Shown here: piece by piece, positions 12,037 through 23,246 of the stretch
Position numbering within the stretch: position 1 is the first letter of the stretch
Layout of the letters: each line of letters begins with the position of its first letter
Assembly (NCBI GenBank): GCA_003255025.1
Contig: QANY01008042.1
Coordinates: forward strand, 3,922,328-3,986,327
Direction: 5' to 3'
Source of the DNA: Datisca glomerata
Taxonomy: Eukaryota; Streptophyta; Magnoliopsida; Cucurbitales; Datiscaceae
DNA length: 64,000 nt
Notes under the pieces: generated by a model
Databases searched by the model: none
Told to the model about the DNA's origin: nothing
The model's input: the letters and a program-made list of their open reading frames with translations, nothing else
Position numbers and translations under genes: made by a program

Positions 12037-14050
12037 TGATCTAACAGTTTTCATAATAAAAAATTTTATTGAAAAATTAAAGATGCATTATATATTTATA
12101 TATTAAATCTAATATATACGCAGATAGAAATTATATATCTCTTGTAGTCTACATCAAGTGTCATCGCAAACCAACTGTTATGCGTTCCCACGGACAACAG
12201 ATTTCGAGATTCACACATAAATCTCCCAAGTCAATTCTCAAATGCATTAGAACGTGTATAGGCACGTAGAATAATTCAAAAACACTTTTTTTTTTCAAGA
12301 TGTACGCAACACATGAGATCTAGAGATTTACTTTGAAGAATTAATTTAGTGAGACAATCATCTTAGAGAATACGATTTTTCAGAGTTTTTGATTAACTTT
12401 TAATCACACAGAATTTTCACCATGATTGTGTTATCAACACTTTGACCAACAGTTTTCAATTGATGCAACCAACCTTGAGCCCATTAGAATAATATATATA
12501 TAATATCTAGGCTCATCAGATTTTTAAGGATAAATTGAAAATAATATTTAATCTCAAAATTACCATTTGAGTGGGAGTCACTGCAATTTATGCACTACAA
12601 TATTACACGCCGACTACTGTAGTGTCATGTGGCACTACAGTAGTTCATTTCAATCTATGATTCTCAATCAGTGATTAACACGTGGCAATTACTATAAATT
12701 AAATATTTATTTTAATCAGATAAATATCTAGATATCAGTTAATTCAAAATTAATTTATTTGATTATCCCTATCAAGTACATTATCTGTTAGTACACAAAT
12801 AACAGATTTAATTTATTCAAAATTTAAATTATTATCTAATAACAATTCAACATTATCCAAGTTCATAAATTATATATATGTTTCACTTATCGATAATTGA
12901 AAAACTATTCGATATAATTATTTATATATAATTTTTCAAAATTAATATAAATAATTTAATTAATTAATTTTTAACTAATTAATCACACATAATTATCTCA
13001 TAATTTTATACTTGCCACAGAATAAAAATTCATTTTGCAAGCTAATTATTTTCTCATGTTCTGAAATATTCACACCCTAAACTGCGTAGTAGAGAGGTGA
13101 CTTGGAGACCATGGACCTATAATCCTAAGCTCCAATAAATTAGATTATTAATTAAACTCTTTAATTAAATAATCTTATTTATTAATTTCATTATTAATCC
13201 ACTATAAATATGGAATTGCACTCTTAGTGATCATAGAATGTATTTACAAAGTATTCTCGTGCAGTCCATTGATATAATCATTTCACATAATTTTATCCTC
13301 CAATTATTGATTCGTCAATAATTATCGTTTTACCCATATAATCACCTCTTGATCCTTAAGTACCATTAATTCACAAGTGAATAGCTAATTTATGATCATA
13401 TTATAAATTTGAGCTCAATAACTATTCAGTTTCAGAATTAGCACTTAATGGAACCAATATACGATCTGTTATGAAAGTTTGGATTTCAAATCTTGTAAGA
13501 TCATATTCTCAACCATTCATATCACTGAATCTCCAAAACAAAAGCGACTAGTCTGTTTTATAAACAAACCTTAACGAGTGAATTAAAAGACCCAGTAGAA
13601 ATGCATGAGAGTTCATGACTACTCAGGATTCAGAATGATCTACATACGATCATCAGATTGATGCGTATTAAATTTTTATGATAAACGGTAAGTTAATAAA
13701 GATATTAATTCATATTAGTCTTGTCATATATAATCTTATTATATAAAGTACATTCACTAAGATGTCTATCCACATCAATGATATGAATATAGATCACATG
13801 CATTCATAATGCTTAGTGAACCGTACTAGCAACCATTTATTAAAGATTTTATACTTTAATGTGTTTGTCATAATTTTATCATTATCTATTATCTCAATCC
13901 CCTCTACTAATATAAGATCATAGTCCCATTAATGAATATGAAATTTTCAGATATTTATATAAATTATTCAACAATGATTTAAAAGAATAATTATAAGAAA
14001 AATATATTTTCATTAAATTTTATATCAAAATATCAATACACATACTTTTA
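12037..14050 (-). mobile_element. Probable solo LTR of a copia-type retrotransposon
   Basis: A roughly 2-kb coding-free, very AT-rich block that starts TGATCTAACAGTTTT and ends in ACACA. The start resembles the left end of the copia LTR at 52172 (GATTGATCAGTTTT), and length and composition match those LTRs. It is followed by ACCCCCAC (14059-14066), which on the minus strand would be a purine tract before a 5'-TG LTR start. No second copy was found in the window, hence solo or truncated. Borders and family are uncertain. Confidence 0.4.
12613..12644. other. Perfect 12-bp-stem hairpin
   Basis: ACTACTGTAGTG (12613-12624) and CACTACAGTAGT (12633-12644) are exact reverse complements around an 8-base loop. 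It lies inside the putative solo LTR. Function unknown. Confidence 0.85.
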
Positions 14051-14336
14051 GGCATTACCCCCACAATTTACTCCAAAGCTCTACCTAAAATTATCAATAG
14101 ACAATTCCCATAAGATTTCCTGCATGGGACCAACCTAATAATTCAAGCTTAGTTTACAATACATACCCATTTTTTGGTTGATAACCAAAGTCTTGGATTT
14201 CTTGCTACTAATCTCATGTTTCACTCTCGTGCAAAACAATCGAAATCAATGTACATTTCATTCTTGAGAAGGTTGCTCCATTTTTATTGAATATTATTAC
14301 TGCTTTCATTTGTTGATTGCTTTTTTATTTTTGCAG

Positions 14337-15620
14337 ACAAGCGTAAGAACATTCGTCCTTACGGGACGCCTGGCGACCGTGCCAAGATCAGAGTATCTTT
14401 TAGCACTGGCACTCTTGCTTGGCAGTGGCTGCTTCACCCTGAGCATCTACTTCCTTTCGTTGCTCAACCTCTCCATAGGTCATTAGCATTACCCCTTGTT
14501 TCCCCAAGACCTCAGGTTCCTCGAGCTGCTATCCAAAGACTACCTTCTTTGCCTTCTTCTTCTTCTAGTTCTTCTACCTCCAATTCCCCCTCTATTCAGG
14601 AGGCTTTTAAATGAGGCCGATCCAACTTTCTCTAAACCGTTCTTCTTCACCCAACGTGAACCCACGGTTGGTCATCGAGCCATCACCTGTGATTTCTTCC
14701 TCCAGACCTTCTTATCCTCTCACTACTCTAGTTGCTTCTCTCCCCCTATGACTCGATTTGGTCGGGCCGATGGGGTTTGTTCCAATGGGATCTTCTTCTC
14801 CCTATTTTGGGTTAGGATTTTCTGAGCCTGTCAACAATTTACCTTGGACTCTCATTCCTTCGGGCAATGGTCCAAGGATTCCTTTTGAGGTGAATCTGAT
14901 GGTTGAATGTGAGTCTTCTCATTAGATTATGAGCTATCTTCAATGCTCAACCAATTCCTATCATCTGGCTGAGGAACCAGTAGAAGCTCTTTAGAAAGGC
15001 ATCAATCATTTCCTCCTTCAGGTAACTCATATTCATTATGCATTTCTTTATTTTATACTTGTTTCCTTCATACTAACATGGCTTCTTTCTTTTCAGACTA
15101 CATTGTATTACAATGCTCTTGCCGCTAAGCTTAACAGAATTGGTGGTGAAATAGTTACACAAGCAAGAATTGTCTAACCTAAAGCATCAGCTGTCTGCAA
15201 AGGACGTTATACTTGGCGAGCTAAAACCTGAGACTGAAGCTGTAAAAATTTTTGATTGAGGAGTTGTGGGCTGAGACTGATAGACGCATTCAAGAGGTCA
15301 CTCGTGAACTTACTGAGCGGCTTGAAGCGTCTGTCGGTGAAGCTTTGTAGAAAAATGAGGAAGAGGCTTATGAGTAATATACTGCTTAGTTTAGACTATT
15401 GGAGAAGGACGCTTACACAATTGGTTATCTTGATAGTGTGTCCAGGGCACCTCCACAGTATGAATTGACTGAAGAAGTTCCTCCTCAAGTTGATCAGAAT
15501 GTTAGAGATAACACTTCCATTGCCCCAGAATCTGTTGCCGAACTTATCACCAAGGATGTTGTTACTGAGGTGGTTCGTAGGCCATATGACCCATCAGTTG
15601 ATCATATTGAACTCAATTAG
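14337..15620 (+). pseudogene. Decayed extra ORF in reverse orientation to the adjacent gypsy pol
   Basis: A TTTTTGCAG splice-acceptor-like site ends at 14336. It is followed by an open segment to about 14611 starting with residues like KNIRPYGTPGDRAKIR and ending in a serine-rich stretch. After stops and frameshifts, coding character returns at 15097-15620: a charged, coiled-coil-like stretch (LAAKLNRIGGEIVTQA, then TDRRIQEVTRELTERLEA) and an acidic C-terminus ending near VDHIELN. I do not recognise a catalytic domain. It lies just downstream of the minus-strand gypsy pol and points the opposite way. Published Tat-lineage elements often carry an additional ORF between pol and the 3' LTR, sometimes antisense, and that is my preferred reading. 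A decayed host gene beside the element is the alternative. Confidence 0.55.
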
Positions 15621-15845
15621 TTTTTCCTGTTACTTTTTCTTTTCCTTGTACATTTTTTATTTTCTTTGCAACAAATGAAATATTTATTTTTCACTCCTTG
15701 AGCTTTACATTTTAAGCAACTTTCCTTTTTATAATTGCTTAGAATTTTCTTGAATACTTAGGCAAAGCTCTGATTTCACCTGAGTTTTGTTACTTTGTGC
15801 TTCATATAGCTATTTGAGAGATTTAGAGATTTTCCTTAAACTCTT

Positions 15846-16246
15846 GTATCTAGATAGCCGCTTGGGGCACTTAGCCTTTTTGTGTTTTTTATGTCTAAAT
15901 GGCTACATGACACACTTTGGCTTTTTTTTTTCATTTTTGTGTCTAGTGGTCGCTTGGCACACTTAGACTTTTGTCTTATTTTTGTGTCTAGTGGCCGCTT
16001 GACACACTTAGACTTTTTTCTTATTTTTGTGTCTAGTGACCGCATGACACACATAGACTTTTTTCATGTTTTATGTCTAGTGGTCACTGGGCACGCTTAG
16101 ACTTATTTCTTATTTTTGTGTCTAGTGGTCGCTTGACACACTTAAATTTTTTTCTACACTTTTTGTGTCTAAGTGACCGCTTGACACACTTAGACTTTTT
16201 CCTTACTTTTGTGTCTAAGTGACCGCTTGACACATTTAAAAAATTT
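15846..16246. repeat. Minisatellite, about 50-bp unit, eight to nine copies
   Basis: Head-to-tail copies of a unit of the type GTGTCTAGTGGCCGCTTGAC, then ACACTTAGACTTTTTTCTTA, then TTTTT. The copies vary at a few positions (ACCGCTTGACAC, GTCGCTTGACAC, GGTCACTGGGCAC). It lies between the reverse-oriented ORF and the gypsy integrase. Long open frames here on both strands are products of the repeat. Confidence 0.92.
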
Positions 16247-16472
16247 TCCATGCGTTTTGATGTATCCATCTATTGTGAGGCTCGAGCTCATTTATCATAA
16301 ATGCACATAAATAAATTTTGAAGATAAATTTTATGTGGAAAACCCTTTGATAGGGAAAAAATGACGGAGTAAGGACATTCTCATTAAAATGATTAAAAGT
16401 CTTTACATAGTACTTTCTCAAATGTAATGTGTTCCAAGGCTTAGGGAAATCCATACCTTTATCATTAGTCAG

Positions 16473-17525
16473 CTAGTATGACCTATTTCCTCCCGATGCT
16501 CGGACAATGTAAGGCCATTCCCCGTTCGACCCCATTTTTCCTTCATCTAATTGCATGATTTTTTTAGGACTAACTAAACAAGTTGAAAGCATGTTGCCTT
16601 TGTCTGCTTTGAGAAATAAGCTTGTCTGCCTTGATTGTAATTTCCCAATCTGATGAGAGCTGCTTCCCTTTGTTTTTTCTAGCAAGTCCAACTGTTTCTC
16701 TAAGAGTTGGGATTTTTCTTTTTGGCTCATTTCTTATGTGGTGGTTGGACATCCAATTTCCATTGGGATGATGGCCTATACTATATATGCCAAAGCAAAT
16801 GGTGTGTGCCCGGTTGACTCCCGCAGGTTGTTTGATAAGCCCAAATAACTAAAGGCAGTTCTTCGACCCATTTTCCTTTAGCCACTTCTGATCGTTTCTT
16901 TACTCCTTCAATGATGGTCCAGTTTGATCTTTCTACCAGTCTGTTTCCTTGTGGATAATACGGGGTTGAATGTAAAGCTTTGATCCGTAGTCCATCACAA
17001 AATTCCTTAGTTGTTTTCAAATAAATTACGTCCCATTGTCTGAAATGATTACCTTTGGGATTTTATATTGGCACACAATTTTTTTCCATAACAAGCTTCC
17101 AACTTCTTCATCTCGAATCTTACTAGCACGACTACTTCTATCCATTTGGTGAAGTAGTATGTTCCGACAAGTAGGAACTTCTTCTGTGCTGGAGCCATTG
17201 GCAGTGGCCTCACTATGTCAAGTCCCCATAACATAAATGGCCATGGGCTTACTAGAGTTTGCCGTAACTCTGGAGCCAATTGTGGGATGGGAGTGAACCT
17301 TTGGGACTTATCATATTATCTCATATACTGCTTTGCATCTGCTTGGATTCTGGGCCAGTAGTACCCTTCGTTAATAATCTTATGTGCCAACGTTCTTCCT
17401 CCTATACAACTCCCACAGATCCCTTCGTGGATTTTTCCCATGATGTAATTGGCTTCAATAGGGTTGAGATACTTTAGATCAGGTCCTGAAAAAATTCTTC
17501 GGTAAGCTTTTCCATCGATTAACAT
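16473..17525 (-). pseudogene. Gypsy integrase (broken)
   Basis: The minus-strand frame at 17525-17316 has the HHCC zinc-binding domain (IHEGICGSCIGGRTLAHKI then NEGYYWPRIQADA), with the second histidine replaced by cysteine. The catalytic core starts at 17279-17049 (PWPFMLWGLDIVRPLP with the first catalytic Asp, then FLLVGTYYFTKWIEV). It resumes at 17020-16781 (LRIKALHSTPYYPQGNRLVE then ERSNWTI) in the same order after a frameshift. A C-terminal tail follows to 16473. It would insert element cDNA into the genome but is not translatable as one protein. Confidence 0.85.
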
Positions 17526-17595
17526 GTATCTTGTCGTTTATTAACTTAATTTTCATGCTTCCAATTTGTCTTGGAAGGTTGCCATTTTGTAGGTA

Positions 17596-18003
17596 TTAGG
17601 CAATTGGGTCCATCCAGCTTGGTTCCGCAGATTCTTTATTGTAGATTGTTGTTTGAATTTCGGTGCTTGGGAACTCGAGAAATTCTATGGGAATATTTCT
17701 TCTCCCACGGTAGTTGATAGATGATCCCATGGTGGCAAGAGCATCTGCATGTGAATTTTCCCCTCTGAGAATTTGATTTATATGATATTCTTCTAATTGA
17801 TCTAGTAGCCGTTTCACACACTGGAGATATTTTGTCAACTTTTCATCTTTTACGATGTACGTCCCTACAATTTGGTTTGCGACTAATTGTGAATCATAAT
17901 AAATGTTTATATTTCTTACTCCAAATTCTTTCATGAGACGAATTTCAGTTATCAGTGCTTCGTATTTTGTTTCGTTGTTTAAGGTGTTAAAGCCGAATGA
18001 CAA
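17596..18003 (-). pseudogene. Second (archaeal-like) RNase H of the gypsy element
   Basis: A 135-residue open frame. It shows FNTLNNETKYEALITEIRLM (the catalytic Glu region), IYYDSQLVANQIVGTY (catalytic Asp), then ILRGENSHADALATM (final catalytic Asp). These are the conserved blocks of the RVT_3 RNase H found as an extra domain in Tat-lineage gypsy elements. The N-terminal strand with the first Asp falls in a different frame upstream (minus strand, 18187-17987), where YVDRASKP matches the usual DGSS-type block. Confidence 0.85.
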
Positions 18004-19480
18004 GGCTTGTTTGAGGTTTTGAAGCTCTGTCTACGTACATATCCCATTCATCTTTCTGAGGATGGATTTCAATGATATTTTTTCCTTGTCCTGTTGTGAT
18101 TCTGCAATGAAGTCTGCTAGGACTTGCGACTACATGACAGTTCTTGTTAAATAAATTATTTTTTACTGCCCGAGTTCTACTGCCCATTTGGCTATTCTAC
18201 CAGTTAAATCTGGCGAATAAAGGATGCTTTGAATCAGGAATTCAGTTGGTATGACTATTGAATGTGCTTAGAAGTATGACTTCAACTTACGCGACACCAT
18301 AATCAGAGTTAAGATAATTTTCTCGATCTTTTTATACTTAGTTTCTGATCCCACCAAGCTTTTGTTGACAAAGTAGACCGGTTTTTATGAGTTCCCTTCT
18401 TCCCTGACTAATGTTGCACTGACGACCACTTCTGAAATTGCTAAGTACAAATATAACTTGTCATTTAGTTCTGGTTTAGACAAGACAGGTGGTGAAACCA
18501 TATATTCCTTGACTACTTGGAAAGCAGCCTCATAGTCTTCATCCCATCTTTAGGAGGAATTCTTTCTGATCTTGGTGAAGAATGGCTTGCATTTTTAGGT
18601 TGACTTGGCCAGGAATGTCCCAACGACTGCCAACTTCTCTGTGAGACTTTGCAAGTCTTTCAGGGTTTTGGGGGTTTCATGTTTACAGTAGCTTTTAAGT
18701 CAGGATTGACTTCAATCCCTCTTTGTAATACCAAATGTTTAACATGGTTTTGATGGTTGATTGATTTGACCAACATGTTTTCTATGTAGACTTACATCGT
18801 GCGTCCAATCTGATTCTTGAATATGTGGTTCAGCAGACGTTGGTACGTTGCCACTGCATTCTTTAACCGAAATGCATTACTTTGTTGTAATAATAACTTA
18901 ATCGGTTATAAATGTCTTTTTCTCATGATATTGCATATATATCTTTTACTTGATTGTATCCATAGAATGCATCCATAAACTTAAAAACTCGGGTCGTGCT
19001 GTTACATCGATCATTTGGTCGATCCGTGGAAGCGGATAATCATCCTTTAGACATGTCTTGTCGAGATCTATGAATTCCATATAGACTCTCTATTTTCATT
19101 CTTTTTCTTGACCAAAACTACATTAGATAGCCACTCTGGATACATGACCTCTCTGATGAAGCCTGCTTTAGTCAGTCGGTCAATTTATTCTTTGATTGCC
19201 TTTTTCCTTTCTAGACTGAATACCCTTCTCTTTTGCTTCACAGATTTGACTCCCAAATCTCTATTCAGTATGTGTCATATGACTTCTTCATTTATCTCCC
19301 GCATATTTTTTATGATTTTCTGCAAACATGTCTTCATTTTCTTCAAGAAGCTGATGAGTTCTTGTTGTTCTTCTTGTGATCGAGTGGCCCCTATCATGGT
19401 CACCTTTATACCATGATTAAGCTTTACCTCCACCAGTTCTTATGCCGCTTTGTACCATGGAGTCTTTTCTTCAAGCATAT
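18004..19480 (-). pseudogene. Gypsy reverse transcriptase and first RNase H (broken)
   Basis: Reading minus-strand frames in order: LDKTCLKDDYPLPRIDQMID near 19085-19000 is the conserved RT block 'DLNKACPKDDYPLPRID'. HEKKTFITD follows, then a copy of the KNA-TYQR block near 18840. The thumb and linker lie near 18700-18600 (TEKLAVVGTFLAKS). The first RNase H follows at about 18480-18100 (LYLYLAISEVVVSATLVREE, KKIEKI, GRIAKWAVELGQ, SQVLADFI). Frames shift several times and the polymerase active-site segment is not readable, so the enzyme is dead. Confidence 0.8.
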
Positions 19481-19571
19481 TATTCGACTCATTTAATTGT
19501 TATTGTTGGTGACTCACTGGCTATTTTCTTGCTAGTTTCTTTTCGGCACCGAGTGCGGTGACTGTACAGCA

Positions 19572-20374
19572 TCAGGCTACCGTCTGGTCCCCTTTGATTA
19601 TTTTTATCATGTTCAGGCTTGGATACTTCAGGGTCTGATGGTAGGTGGATAGAATTTCCTTCATCTTGTGAATCCATACTTTGCCTAATATTGCGTGTGT
19701 GGAGAAGGCGTATCGATGACCGTGAACTCCGTTAAGTAGTTGAACGGCTCTGCTAGTACATGATGGGAAATTGTTCCTTCTGAATAAATATCTTCTCCGT
19801 TGAAACCAATTGAAGGCTCCCCCTGGTTTCATAATTTTGCAGCTTCAATTCCCATTTTTTCCATGGTTTTACGACGTAGAACATTTGGAGCGCTGCCATT
19901 GTCCACCAAAACTCTCCTTAACAGACAGTTTCCCACTTGAATGGATATTACCAAGGCACCATTGTGGGTCTCAGTAACCTGTGCATCTTCTTTTTCGTTG
20001 AAGGTAATTAGGTTTTCTTCAGCTATATTCTCCACTACTTCTTCGGCTATTGTTGTTTTCTTACAGTACCTTTTTCTTTCTTTTCGACTAGCTCCTTCTA
20101 ACTCTGATACCGTTATTATAATGTCAACAAAACACAACGACTCTACAATTTTTCTTGGCTCAATTTGCATTTCCTCTTGTATGACATCCGTCTTTGCAAC
20201 GTATTGACGGAGATGACCCTTATTGATGAGTTCTTCAATATAGTCCTTCAATTGGTAACAGTCCTTTGTCAGATGCCCATAGCTTTTATGGAATGAGCAA
20301 AATTTGTGCTTATCTTTCTCAGATGGTTCTTTCTTCATTGGTGGCGGCCTTTTTACCATAGCTTTTATGCCCAT
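19572..20374 (-). pseudogene. Gypsy zinc-knuckle and aspartic protease
   Basis: The 20374-19829 frame opens with a Cys/His motif (FCSFHKSYGHLTKDCYQL, then IEELINKGHLRQYV) of the type at the gag-protease junction of plant gypsy elements. It ends in a retropepsin-like core (ISIQVGNCLLRRVLVDNGSA) where VDNGSA corresponds to the catalytic D-S/T-G-A motif with Asn in place of Ser/Thr. The C-terminal protease part continues in shifted frames to about 19572 (YLGKVWIHKMKEI). Confidence 0.75.
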
Positions 20375-20465
20375 AGCTTTTATAGAGTAACTGACATTAT
20401 ACCTCTAATATTGATCACATGATCTTATTAATTGGGATGGTAATTAGAATATACGTTCGTTCACT

Positions 20466-21591
20466 TCAGGCGTACCGCTCGGATCCCCTCAGTCTTTTGT
20501 CTTGCATGTTTTCATTGTGTTTGTCTTTGCTTCTGAGCATTTTGTTTTTCCATTTCGCATTCATGCTGGAAGCAGCAGCCAATTGTTTTGACAACCGCAT
20601 CGTGCGTTTCCTCTCCTCCTCGAGGTTTATATATTTCTGAGCTTTGAGAAAGGTTTTCTTCATGCTAAGCAGTTTGTCTTTGGAAAAGTCCTCAAATAGT
20701 GATGATTGGGGATTCAACTCTCTTCTGAACGCCAACCGAGCTACGCGGTCGTCACAATTTTCTACTTTCCCCATTTCTTCTTTAAACCATTATGTATTCG
20801 CGTAAGGATTCTCCTTTCTTTATCGAGATTGTTAGAAGATATTTTGAATTTTTGGTAACAAATCAGTAGGTTGTAACATATTTCAAAAAGACGGAAGATA
20901 TAACAGAAAATTTAGTAATAGAAAAAAGGGAAAGAGAGTGATACCATTTTAGCGCGTTGCCGTCGAGGCTTGTCGGGAACATTCTTCACATGAGCGCGTC
21001 CTCATGTTGATAAAGTATCATCATCTATCGAAACCATCTCAAGTGCTCCACCGGGTCCCTATTTCCTGTATAGTATTTGAACTTGGGGTGTGAACTTCTT
21101 AGGGATTGGAGTTGACAGGATCTTTGGAGTCAACAAGGTCTGGGTGAGGGCTGTTGTTGTGCCCAATCTCTTGGCTTTTGTCATTTTTTATCGAGCATTT
21201 TTTCTATGTCATGTTCCGTTAATCTGTCATTGACTCTTCGGATTCCAGCCGCTTCGTTCTCCACGTTATTTGATTTCTCCTTGCCTTCTTCATTGCATTC
21301 TTGATCATGACCTTGATTTAATCCAACATTTATGTTGGCCCCTTCATCCTGGGTTTCATTCATTTCTTCTTGATGCGATTCATTCTGCGTCTGCCAGACT
21401 TCTCGCAGCAAGTTGGTGACTTGGTTTTGCAGTGCGTGAAAATTTGTGTGTAAAGTTTCTGCATTTTGATTTTCCAACTCTAGAATTCTTTTCATAACTG
21501 TCTCGAGTATTGCCAACGCATCATGGTTTCTTTGCTCGGGATTGTTTCTGCTTTGACTGTCGCGAGCCACGCTAGATCTAGTTCTCGACAT
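20466..21591 (-). pseudogene. Gypsy gag (broken)
   Basis: The ATG at 21591 opens a 136-residue coiled-coil and acidic N-terminus. The retrotrans_gag core follows in shifted frames at about 21080-20920 (YYTGNRDPVEHLRWFR, later RMFPTSLDGNALKWYHSL). The C-terminal gag helix region is at 20774-20466 (DDRVARLAFRRELNPQSSLF then AQKYINLEEERKR). An AT-rich stretch near 20820-20930 separates the parts. A short duplicated phrase, CATAGCTTTTATGCCCATAG, sits at the gag-protease boundary near 20357-20376. Confidence 0.8.
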
Positions 21592-23057
21592 TTTTCAAGT
21601 ATCTTTCAGCTCTCAACGAAAGCATCAATCTATAAGTGATTTTTCTCGCCTACGATATTTAGAAAGGAATATGAGTGATAGAGTACGAATAAAAGAAAAT
21701 GATAGAAAAAAGATAAAGAGAATACCGAATGATAATCTAGAGCTTTTTTTGTATCGAGTTCAAAAGTTGAATTTGTTTGATATATATGGAAGTATATATA
21801 TATCTTCTCCTCTATGGCAATTTACAACCATTATCATGAACTTTATAAATATTTAATATTTATTATAACTGTTTGATAGAGTCATGAGAAATGAGTAACT
21901 GCCACTCAAACTTAATTCTCATTTGACTATCACATCATCTTTTGATTGACATCATCCCATCTACGTTGCCCACTCTTTTTCGTCCTAATTTTATTTTTCC
22001 ACGTTGGCAATATTTTACCGTAGATCTTAACCAACCCCACACAATGAGTACCAGTAGTTATTATTTTAACATCCATTATTAATAAAAACAAAAATAAGAC
22101 CATGTGACTAATACACGACTTCATCTGAGAGATAACAAGAAAACCTAGTTCTTTACAAACTACATATATATATATATATTTATTTATTTTTAATTTGACT
22201 TAGGGAATACGACATTGTTATCCTCCAATATTTGACATGAGACTCACTTTGATCCCTTACATTTCAAACTAACGCTTAATTTAGTTGTTCAACTTATAAA
22301 CACGAGTGTAAGTACTTCATGTGAAATATTTGTAGTTCTTTACAAACTATAAAGATATTTAATTGATTTAGAGTAACTGACACTATACCCTCTAATATTT
22401 CATCTAAGTCTCACTTTGATCCCTAACATTTTTAACAGAGCTGATCGAACTCTTATGTAAATTTGGCGACTGTCTACATCCCCATTTTTTTTTTTTTTTG
22501 CTTTTCAAAAATATGATTTTAGTTCAAAGAACATTCTGTATCTAATATTTATAAATTACGAAGAATTTCTTTTTTAACACTATAAAAGAGGGTCATGTTA
22601 GATGTTTATTAATTTTAAACCGTACTTTTCAATTTTTACTCTAACGCTAATCATATGAATAATGTAAAAAGTTTTTTTTCCAAAATTTGTAACATTAAAA
22701 TATTGAAATCTTAACTAAATTGACAAATTGATACTTATAAAAGACATTAAGAAATTTTAAGTAACTGAAAATGTTACTATAGATAAAATACAAATTTAAT
22801 TAAAATAAGTTTAGATAGAATTTTTAGTGTTATATATATGACTTCCCTTGTTCACAAACAATCATGTCGCAATAAAGTTAAATTAATTGACGAAATTATA
22901 CCTCAAAATGACAAATTAGTTAAACTTCAATAAAAAGACTTAAATAATAAATTTTTCCTTCTATAAGCAAGATTTGTTTTAAACTTTTCGCCTAAGGACT
23001 TGATATTTATTGAGCTGCTTCGGATTTAAAATGTAATGCTTTAGTCCTTAAACTTAT
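21592..23057. other. Non-coding DNA between gypsy and copia elements
   Basis: No gene supported. It includes an imperfect tandem duplication (22148-22270 and 22331-22435; both start TAGTTCTTTACAAACTA and end near CACTTTGATCCCTAACATTT-like words). A phrase near 22040-22130 is repeated across the copia insertion at about 26805-26890 (AGTAGTTATTATTTTAAC). Any gypsy 5' LTR would lie here, but I could not define one. Confidence 0.5.
22148..22435. repeat. Imperfect tandem duplication, offset about 183 bp
   Basis: Both copies contain AGTTCTTTACAAACTA, then an AT-rich spacer, then a GACAT-TAT-CTC-AATATTT phrase and CTCACTTTGATCCCT. Confidence 0.7.
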
Positions 23058-23235
23058 TGTTAGCATATATATAATACATATGTATCTAGACTGATTGACC
23101 GACCACATTCACGTTGTACTAAATCTTATACTCCATTTTATATCTTGTACTACACGTTATTATAAGCATATAAATAGACTATCACATGTACATGTTTTTC
23201 ATATATTGAATATATTGATTTATTCTCATTTATCA
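23058..23235 (+). repeat. 5' LTR of the copia element
   Basis: 178 bp, TGTTAGCATATATATAATAC to ...CATTTATCA. It contains TATAAATAG near 23170 as a likely promoter. Paired with 26622-26794. Confidence 0.93.
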
Positions 23236-23246
23236 TGGTATCATAG
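23236..23246 (+). promoter_or_regulatory. Primer-binding site of the copia element
   Basis: TGGTATCATAG directly follows the 5' LTR and matches the usual initiator-Met tRNA complement TGGTATCAGAG with one change. Confidence 0.9.

Larger units (their letters stand above)
16450..21591 (-). mobile_element. Decayed Ty3/gypsy retrotransposon, Tat lineage (internal region)
   Basis: On the minus strand the order is gag, protease, reverse transcriptase, RNase H, second RNase H, integrase. Two successive RNase H domains (the second archaeal-like) are the hallmark of the Tat lineage, as is additional sequence after pol. Every domain is broken by stops or frameshifts. I could not find the two LTRs or a primer-binding site by eye. 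The left 3' end may be cut by the LTR-like block at 12037-14050, and the right end is lost somewhere after 21591. Confidence 0.85.

Noticed and set aside
15836..16269. Cys/Lys-rich repeat proteins on the minus strand
   Set aside because: They are frames through the 50-bp minisatellite.
22463..22480. TTTGGCGACTGTCTACATCC as a gypsy-type primer-binding site
   Set aside because: It is on the plus strand, opposite to the adjacent gypsy, and no LTR end precedes it.
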